DNA from: Nodosilinea sp. FACHB-141
GTDB taxonomy: Bacteria > Cyanobacteriota > Cyanobacteriia > Phormidesmidales > Phormidesmidaceae
Assembly (NCBI RefSeq): GCF_014696135.1
Contig: NZ_JACJPP010000007.1
Span: 1-64,000 of the forward strand
Direction of reading: 5' to 3'
DNA length: 64,000 nucleotides
The stretch's first letter is position 1, and each line of letters begins with the position of its first letter. The notes under the pieces are model-generated. The model did not search any database, had not been told where the DNA came from, and was given only the letters and a program-made list of their open reading frames with translations. The position numbers and the translations under genes were made by a program. Positions 58,554-64,000 of the stretch are shown in pieces.

Positions 58554-58976
58554 TTAATCTTGAGGAATCCATTGTGGATTCCATACCACCTCCCAAAGGT
58601 GGCCGTCTGGGTCTTGAAAATATCCTCCGTAACCACCCCAAAACGTCTCCTGGGCAGGTTTAACGATAACTGCACCGGCGGCGGTTACCTGTTCCATGAC
58701 GGCATCAACTTCTGCTCTAGAGCCTACGTTGTGCCCTAGGGTAAACTCCGTTGAGCTGGGCTTGCCTCGCGACAGCCCGGTGTCATGGGCGATACTCTCG
58801 CGGGGCTAAAGAGCAAGTCTGAGACCCGACTGAAGATCGATGAAGACAACGGCTCCAAACTCAAACTCCTGGCCTACGATCCCTGCGGTCGAGAGGCCGA
58901 GGCCATCTCGGTAAAAACGCAGCGATCGCTCCAAATCAGCCACGCCAAGGGTGACGACTGTGATGCGTGGTTGCAT
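58554..58976 (-). pseudogene. VOC family (glyoxalase/PhnB-like) gene with one premature amber stop
   Basis: Reading leftward from the ATG at 58974-58976 gives MQPRITVVTLGVADLERSLR, FYRDGLGLS and GQEFEFGAVVFIDLQSGLRLAL, then TAG (58806-58808, codon 57). The same frame continues as PRESIAHDTGLSRG, STEFTLGHNVGS, AGAVIVKPAQETFWGG and GGYFQDPDGHLWEVVWNP to a TAA at 58554-58556. Both halves are typical VOC-fold sequence, so the original gene had about 140 codons. One base change (probably from TAC/TAT or TGG) would restore it. It is 23 bases from glgB on the same strand. A sequencing error cannot be excluded. Confidence 0.88.
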
Positions 58977-58999
58977 GGTGCCTTTGAGCTAACCCTCGG

Positions 59000-61294
59000 T
59001 TACTGACCTGATAGGGCTTTCTGAGTTTCTTCTGAGGTCAGCTTCAGCACAATCACTCCTAGAGGTGGCAGGGTCAGATCCAGCGAATAGGGTCGGTTGT
59101 GGAACGACCAATCCTCAGACCATTTGCCGCCCAGATTACCCATGTTGCTGCCACCAAAGTCGCGGGCATCGCTGTTGAAGAGCTCTCTGTAGTAGCCCTG
59201 CTCAGGCACGCCTACCCGATAGTGGCTATGGGGCTGGGGCGTAAAGTTGCACACCACCACCACAAAGTCATCGCTGCCCTTGTCGCGGCGAATAAAGGCC
59301 ACCACGCTGTGGCGGTTGTCGCTACAGTCGATCCACTCAAAGCCAGCTTGGTCGAAGTCTTGAGTAAACAGAGCCGGTTCACTGCGGTAAAACTCGTTGA
59401 GCTTACCCATAAAGTGCTTAAGGCTAGCGTGGGCCTGATGCTGAAGCAGGTGCCATTCCAGGTCGCCCCAGACATTCCACTCGCTCCACTGGCCAAACTC
59501 CATGCTCATAAACAGGGTTTTTTTGCCCGGATGCATGAACATGTAGGTGTAGAGGCAGCGCAGGTTGGCAAACTTTTGCCACTCATCCCCCGGCATTTTG
59601 CCTAGCATATTGCTCTTGCCGTGCACCACCTCGTCGTGGGACAGCGCCAGCATAAAGTTTTCAGTAAAGGCGTACCAAATACTGAAGGTAACGTTGTTCT
59701 GGTGGAACTGGCGGAACCATGGATCCATGTTGAAGTAATCCAACATGTCGTGCATCCAGCCCATGTTCCACTTGAGGTTAAAGCCTAGCCCGCCCACGTA
59801 GGTAGGCCAAGAGACCATTGGCCAAGCGGTTGATTCTTCTGCGATCGAAAGCACTCCAGGGAAGTAGGTAAACAGCACGTGGTTTACCTGACGGAGAAAG
59901 TCTGCCGCTTCAATATGTTCGCAGCCGCCGTAGTCATTAGCCACCCACTCTCCATCTTTGCGGAAGTAGTTGAGGTAGAGCATGGAAGCTACCGCATCAA
60001 CCCGGATTCCGTCGATGTGGTACTTCTCAAACCAAAAGATGGCGTTGGCCACCAAGAAGTTGCGCACCTCATTGCGACCGTAGTTAAACACCAGGGTGCC
60101 CCACTCTTTGTGCTCGCCCTTGCGGGGGTCAGCATGTTCGTAGAGGTGGGTGCCGTCAAAGAATGCCAGACCGTGGCCGTCTTTGGGAAAGTGGCCTGGC
60201 ACCCAATCGACAATGACGCCGATGCCGTTGGCGTGGCACTGGTCGACAAAGTACATAAAGTCTTCGGGCGTTCCATAACGAGAGGTGACGGCGTAATAGC
60301 CGGTGACCTGGTAGCCCCAGGAACCATCGAAGGGGTGCTCAGCGACGGGCAGTAGCTCAATGTGAGTAAACCCGAGCTCTTTGATGTAGGGAATCAGCCG
60401 ATCCGCTAGCTCTCGGTAGGTGAGGAAACGCGCTCCGGGCTTGAGCTCAGCTACCGTAACGACTGGTTCTGGACTGCCGTCGGGGCGTAGGGCGGGGCTA
60501 GCCGATGACTCGTGCAGCCAGGAGCCGACATGCAGCTCGTAGATCGAGACTGGCTGGGTCAGAGGTTCGGTCTGGCGACGCTTTTCCATCCAGTCAGCAT
60601 CTTGCCAGGCGTAGCTATCTAGATCAGTGACAATAGAGGCGGTTTTGGGTCGAATTTCTTGCTGAAAGCCGTAGGGGTCAGATTTTTCGTAGATGTGGCC
60701 GTCGTGGTTTTTAATCTCGTACTTATAGTGGGTTCCAACGTCTAACCCAGGAATAAATAGGTCCCAGATGCCGTTAGAAAGGCGGCGCATCTGGTGTTTG
60801 CGGCCATCCCAGTAGTTAAAATCGCCCAATACCGATGCGTTACGAGCATTGGGAGCCCACACGGCAAAGTAAACGCCCGTGACGCCCTCGACTTCGGTGA
60901 AGTGTGCACCTAGCTTTTCGTAAATGCGATGGTGGTTGCCTTCACTAAAGAGGTGGATGTCAAAATCGGTGATGGCACGGGTTTTGAAGGCGTAGGGGTC
61001 GTAGATGACATGGGTATGGTCACCGATGACGTATTTAAGCTGATAGTTAGCCAGATCTTGAACCTGCAGCACGCACTCAAAAAAGTGGGGGTTATGGTTG
61101 GGCTCCATAGGCACTTCTTTGTGCTCTTCTGGCAGTACGACCCAGGCTTTTTCAGCTTGGGGCAAATAGGCCCTTACGGCCCAGACCGTTTGACCATCTT
61201 GCTGCACCATGTGCGGCCCTAAGATTTCAAAGGGGTCATGGTGCTGGTTCCAGACAATCCGGTCAATCTGCTCAGCGTCAACGGTTGCAGGCAT
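59000..61294 (-). CDS. glgB: 1,4-alpha-glucan branching enzyme
   Basis: 764 residues. N-terminal CBM48-type domains ([36 protein letters not shown]) precede the GH13 barrel: [48 protein letters not shown], the catalytic Asp in [13 protein letters not shown], the Glu in [13 protein letters not shown], and [16 protein letters not shown]. The C-terminus is a beta domain ([12 protein letters not shown]). The enzyme makes alpha-1,6 branches in glycogen. The ATG at 61292-61294 gives the expected start. The amber-containing VOC frame follows 23 bases downstream on the same strand. Confidence 0.97.
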   Translation of the reverse strand: MPATVDAEQIDRIVWNQHHDPFEILGPHMVQQDGQTVWAVRAYLPQAEKAWVVLPEEHKEVPMEPNHNPHFFECVLQVQDLANYQLKYVIGDHTHVIYDPYAFKTRAITDFDIHLFSEGNHHRIYEKLGAHFTEVEGVTGVYFAVWAPNARNASVLGDFNYWDGRKHQMRRLSNGIWDLFIPGLDVGTHYKYEIKNHDGHIYEKSDPYGFQQEIRPKTASIVTDLDSYAWQDADWMEKRRQTEPLTQPVSIYELHVGSWLHESSASPALRPDGSPEPVVTVAELKPGARFLTYRELADRLIPYIKELGFTHIELLPVAEHPFDGSWGYQVTGYYAVTSRYGTPEDFMYFVDQCHANGIGVIVDWVPGHFPKDGHGLAFFDGTHLYEHADPRKGEHKEWGTLVFNYGRNEVRNFLVANAIFWFEKYHIDGIRVDAVASMLYLNYFRKDGEWVANDYGGCEHIEAADFLRQVNHVLFTYFPGVLSIAEESTAWPMVSWPTYVGGLGFNLKWNMGWMHDMLDYFNMDPWFRQFHQNNVTFSIWYAFTENFMLALSHDEVVHGKSNMLGKMPGDEWQKFANLRCLYTYMFMHPGKKTLFMSMEFGQWSEWNVWGDLEWHLLQHQAHASLKHFMGKLNEFYRSEPALFTQDFDQAGFEWIDCSDNRHSVVAFIRRDKGSDDFVVVVCNFTPQPHSHYRVGVPEQGYYRELFNSDARDFGGSNMGNLGGKWSEDWSFHNRPYSLDLTLPPLGVIVLKLTSEETQKALSGQ

Positions 61295-61415
61295 GTTATT
61301 AAAGGTCCACAGGGGGATATAAACGGTCTATGTAAATTTACTATCTGCGGAATAGAGTAACAAAACTTAGCGATTCCCACAGGGAAATTTTCGCGGATCT
61401 TGGCTTATTTGGCCC

Positions 61416-61730
61416 CTACCGTAAGAAGGGGACGATAGGCTTGAGGAGACGCCTCAGCTGCAAAAGTTGAATTAGGTCAGCGATATCAGGGTTAACAACG
61501 GGCTCGGTGTTGGGATCGCGCAGCTGCTCTTGCAGGGCAGCGTACTCTGCTGCAGAAAGCGGCTCTCCGTCAAGGGGCGATCGCGCCTCCGTAATTACCT
61601 CTGTGCGCAAAATTTCTTCAGGAATTTCTTCGGGAGGCGGCAGTGCTAGGGCACAATCGCTTAGGACGGCCAACGTCCCTAGACAAGCTAATACGCGATA
61701 CAGAGGGGGCATAGGTAGGCTGAGTAGCAT
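61416..61730 (-). CDS. Small secreted hypothetical protein
   Basis: 104 residues (or 98 from an inner ATG at 61712). A signal peptide (PPLYRVLACLGTLAVLSDCALA) is followed by a short acidic, helical mature part (EEILRTEVITEARSPLDGEPLSAAEYAALQEQL, DIADLIQLLQLRRLLKPIVPF). I recognise this as a conserved cyanobacterial exported-protein pattern without a named function. It lies upstream of glgB on the same strand with 120 bases between, and is divergent from the PPC/TPR gene. Confidence 0.72.
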   Translation of the reverse strand: MLLSLPMPPLYRVLACLGTLAVLSDCALALPPPEEIPEEILRTEVITEARSPLDGEPLSAAEYAALQEQLRDPNTEPVVNPDIADLIQLLQLRRLLKPIVPFLR

Positions 61731-61846
61731 GGCTTCAGTATTACCATAGTCTGCTGAGACACTGCTAATGGTTCCGTGGCTAGGTCGGCCTTGTGTTAGG
61801 CTGCATGGCAGATTTGTGTGTTCGTTGTTTCCCTAAGGGAGGTTGC

Positions 61847-62557
61847 ATGGGTTTTCTACGGTTGTTTCCTGCGGGAGTAGTAGCGCCTGTAGCCTTGGTG
61901 GGGCTGCTGGCTGGCCCGGCAACGCTGGTTGCCCGCGCCGATACCGTGCTAGAAGAGGCGGGCACCATTTATCCGGCAGAGTCTACCTATACCTTCGAGG
62001 GCACAGCCGGACAGGTGATGACGATCACCCTAGCCAGTGAGGATTTTGATCCGGTGTTGTCATTAACCGGGCCTGATGAGACCGAAATCGCGTCTAATGA
62101 CGATTTTGGCGGCACTCTAAACTCAACCATTATCATCGAGCTGCCTGAAGATGGTACCTACACTGTAGTGGCCCGGTCATTTTCGGGCCAGGGTGGCGAC
62201 TATGACCTCGTTGTGCGCACCTCTACCGAATTTGAGGTGACCTATGCTGAAGCCGAGGCCCTGGCTCTGGCCGAAGACTACACTGGCGCCATTGCTGCCT
62301 ACACTGAGGCGATCGCAATTGACCCTGAGCAGTCTTCAGCCTACCTAGGACGGGCCCAGGCCACGCTAGGGCAGGTGTATGTGGAGCAAGGCGATTTAGT
62401 AGAAGGGCCAGAGGATATTCCCTTAGAGGCGAGAGAGTCAGTGATTGCCGATTTTGAGCAGGCCGCTACTCTTTTTGAGGCCAACGGATCCGAAGACTGG
62501 GCCGCTTCTCTGCGAGAACAGGCCGAGGTGCTGCGCAATGCCGAGAGTCCGCAATAG
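61847..62557 (+). CDS. Exported protein with pre-peptidase C-terminal (PPC) and TPR domains
   Basis: 236 residues from the ATG at 61847, supported by the Shine-Dalgarno AAGGGAGG; an upstream frame starts at 61793. A signal peptide ends near ARA. Residues about 35-125 form a PPC-type beta domain (YTFEGTAGQVMTITLASEDFDPVLSLTGPD, DDFGGTLNSTIIIELPEDGTYTVVARSF). Residues about 130-225 contain TPR helices (EAEALALAEDYTGAIAAYTEAIAIDPEQSSAYLGR, FEANGSEDWAASLREQAEVL). It is presumably periplasmic or outer surface. The role is unknown. A strong terminator follows at 62636-62668. Confidence 0.87.
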   Translation: MGFLRLFPAGVVAPVALVGLLAGPATLVARADTVLEEAGTIYPAESTYTFEGTAGQVMTITLASEDFDPVLSLTGPDETEIASNDDFGGTLNSTIIIELPEDGTYTVVARSFSGQGGDYDLVVRTSTEFEVTYAEAEALALAEDYTGAIAAYTEAIAIDPEQSSAYLGRAQATLGQVYVEQGDLVEGPEDIPLEARESVIADFEQAATLFEANGSEDWAASLREQAEVLRNAESPQ

Positions 62558-62635
62558 GCTGAAACTTTGTAGCAACTTTTCCGGACGAAGTCTCGTCTTA
62601 GGTGAAAAGGTGAATGGTAGATGCACCCTGAAAAG

Positions 62636-62668
62636 TCCCACTGGCTACGGCCAGGGGATTTTTTTTTT
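62636..62668 (+). terminator. Intrinsic terminator of the PPC/TPR gene
   Basis: TCCCACTGGC (62636-62645) pairs with GCCAGGGGA (62650-62658), with one bulged A, around a TACG loop. A run of T's follows to 62668. Confidence 0.9.
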
Positions 62669-62710
62669 GCCCCTGTGTTGGCTTGGCCTGATCAACAGGC
62701 CCGTTTGGAC

Positions 62711-62743
62711 AAAAAAAGGGATGCAAGCCGTAGCTCGCATCCC
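62711..62743 (-). terminator. cpcG: Intrinsic terminator of cpcG
   Basis: On the minus strand GGGATGCGAGC (62733-62743) pairs with GCTTGCATCCC (62718-62728) over a TACG loop and is followed by seven T's (62711-62717). It lies 44 bases after the cpcG stop. Confidence 0.9.
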
Positions 62744-62786
62744 CGATGGTGTTCTAGAAACCTAACCGAAGGGCTGCTAAACCCAG

Positions 62787-63548
62787 TTATGAGGACACTT
62801 TGCGGTAGGGTACAGCGGTGGCGATGTTGATGTCGCCGGTGGATACGCGAGCCGGGGCTGCACCACTGGCTCCAATACTGCGGGCCATGCCAAGGAAGGC
62901 TTGAGGGTTGCCAGCGGTAACCTTCTTCTCTTGGGGAACGTACCGCTTGACCTGAGACTGCCACACAATCTGAGGGAAGCCCAACTGATTGCGGTGGTAG
63001 GCGTCGTAGCGGGGATTTTTGATGTGGATGGGGCGCTCGCCTTCGGGGCGACCAGGCAGCACTCGGCGCTTTTGATAAGGCACGGTGTTGTAGCCAAAGC
63101 TGGTGAGATACTCTTCGCTGTCGAGCAACTCATCGACTAGGCCTTTAATGCCCTTGTTGGCCACTACGATAGACCAAGCAATTTTTTCGCGATCGCTGTA
63201 CACGTCGCGGCCCAGAATTTTTTGAACGCAGTGCTCAACAAATCTGTAGTTGCTGTTCTTCTCGAAGAAGCTGTTGTAGAAGGTAGGCGACAGCGCCAAG
63301 CCACGAATAAAGTCGCGCACGGTGATCTGACCGTTGCGCAGCTGCGACTCCAGAAAGGTCTGGCGATCGCACTTAAAGGCGTGGAAGAACATCTGCCGAT
63401 AGGCCGCATTAATCAGCGCATCCATGTCGCTGGTATCGTACAGGTCATCGGTGGAGAAAATTCTGGGCTGTTCGTCGCCGCCGATTTCGTAAGCCGCAAC
63501 GCGCTGATTTTGACTGGACGGGGAATAGTTTAGTAACGGAAGAGACAC
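62787..63548 (-). CDS. cpcG: Phycobilisome rod-core linker polypeptide
   Basis: 253 residues with a GTG start (63546-63548): [17 protein letters not shown] is the conserved CpcG N-terminus. The PBS_linker_poly domain (about 20-165) includes [57 protein letters not shown] and [17 protein letters not shown]. The C-terminal 80 residues are the variable, core-binding part ending [11 protein letters not shown], without the hydrophobic C-terminal helix of the CpcG2/CpcL type. It joins phycocyanin rods to the allophycocyanin core. The gene lies downstream of the fumC end, with a good terminator. Confidence 0.95.
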   Translation of the reverse strand: MSLPLLNYSPSSQNQRVAAYEIGGDEQPRIFSTDDLYDTSDMDALINAAYRQMFFHAFKCDRQTFLESQLRNGQITVRDFIRGLALSPTFYNSFFEKNSNYRFVEHCVQKILGRDVYSDREKIAWSIVVANKGIKGLVDELLDSEEYLTSFGYNTVPYQKRRVLPGRPEGERPIHIKNPRYDAYHRNQLGFPQIVWQSQVKRYVPQEKKVTAGNPQAFLGMARSIGASGAAPARVSTGDINIATAVPYRKVSS

Positions 63549-63692
63549 GTTTGAATCTCCAGAATCTTAGGAAAATTTACAAACTTTAAGGATGATCATA
63601 CGGGAATGGCTGCCGCGAACCTGAGCAACCTGAGCAAATCAACATAGTCCTTAACATTCCACGGGTGTGGACGCTGTAGCGGTTGCTGTGGC

Positions 63693-64000
63693 TCAAGGAT
63701 GGGTCATGCGGTGGGGGATAATTAGCCGGTCAAACTCCGCTTCTGAGACATAACCTAAGGTCAGGGCAGCCTGCTTCAGGGTGAGGTCGTGCTCAAAGGC
63801 GTGGTGGGCAATCTGAGAGGCCTTATCATAGCCAATGGCTGGGCTCAGGGCGGTGACCAGCATCAGCGACTGCTGCACGTACTGGTCGATCCGTTTCAGG
63901 TTGGGGGTCATACCAGCAACCAAAAACTCAGTGAAGTTGTGGCAGCTGTCGGCCATCAGCCGCGCCGATTGCAGCAGATTAAAGATCATCATTGGCTTGT
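63693..64000 (-). CDS. fumC: Fumarate hydratase class II, C-terminal part (runs off the right edge)
   Basis: The frame is open to the window edge. Visible residues read KPMMIFNLLQSARLMADSCHNF, then FLVAGMTPNLKRIDQYVQQSLMLVTALSPAIGYDKASQIA and the tail LTLKQAALTLGYVSEAEFDRLI. This is the C-terminus of class II fumarase, with the conserved LVTALSPAIGYDKA segment. The enzyme interconverts fumarate and malate. Only about 102 residues of some 460 are present, so the active-site region is outside. Confidence 0.93.
   Translation of the reverse strand, partial: KPMMIFNLLQSARLMADSCHNFTEFLVAGMTPNLKRIDQYVQQSLMLVTALSPAIGYDKASQIAHHAFEHDLTLKQAALTLGYVSEAEFDRLIIPHRMTHP

Overview
The window is cyanobacterial chromosome. 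It carries psbA (D1) at the left edge, the phycobilisome rod-core linker cpcG at the right edge, and many gene families largely confined to cyanobacteria (DUF4912, DUF4278, DUF4330, DUF3119, DUF3086, UPF0182, an rbp-rpsU pair). The octamer GCGATCGC (HIP1) recurs throughout coding and non-coding DNA. The GC-rich codon use and the intergenic repeat families suggest a filamentous Leptolyngbya/Nodosilinea-like lineage, but that placement is inference. No tRNA, rRNA, CRISPR array, prophage or transposase gene was seen. GTG and TTG starts are common.

Layout. 1-6.1 kb, all on the minus strand: psbA (partial), a HIT protein, a FAD/Rieske oxidoreductase, a MarR regulator, a carotenoid oxygenase and a folate/biopterin-type transporter. 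6.7-11.5 kb: a large membrane protein joining a phosphate-binding-like domain to DUF4912, dihydropyrimidinase, and a small conserved protein. 11.7-12.4 kb: a glutamine-riboswitch-like leader with an NtcA-type palindrome in front of a DUF4278 gene. 12.4-15.9 kb: lipoate ligase, lipA, folB and a group-2-like sigma factor. 16.2-25.2 kb: a DnaA-box cluster, priA, coaX, an M48 protease, DUF4330, bioB, a TetR regulator and a SnoaL-like protein. 25.5-35.5 kb: a CHASE2 Ser/Thr kinase, paired M16 peptidases (one catalytic, one degenerate), MlaE-DUF3119-DUF3086, and murF. 36-42 kb: two conserved unknowns, a Lys/Ala-rich small protein, DoxX and purB. 42-54.3 kb: a 1290-residue acidic repeat protein, UPF0182, a 1119-residue tubulin-like protein, and a zinc-ribbon/TM/periplasmic-binding protein. 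54.8-64 kb: a Cys-rich small protein, rbp-rpsU, bioF-GST-TetR with paired operators, a VOC gene with one premature stop, glgB, a PPC/TPR protein, cpcG and the fumC C-terminus.

How the genes connect. Cofactor biosynthesis is scattered through the window: lipA with a lipoate ligase, bioB and bioF 32 kb apart, coaX, and folB. Envelope genes cluster at 28-35.5 kb (M16 pair, MlaE permease, murF). The most notable regulatory or undescribed elements are the DnaA-box cluster upstream of priA, the riboswitch plus NtcA-type site before DUF4278, the possible RNA thermometer before rbp, the twin TetR operators around the GST gene, and the tubulin-like protein next to an unusual zinc-ribbon receptor.
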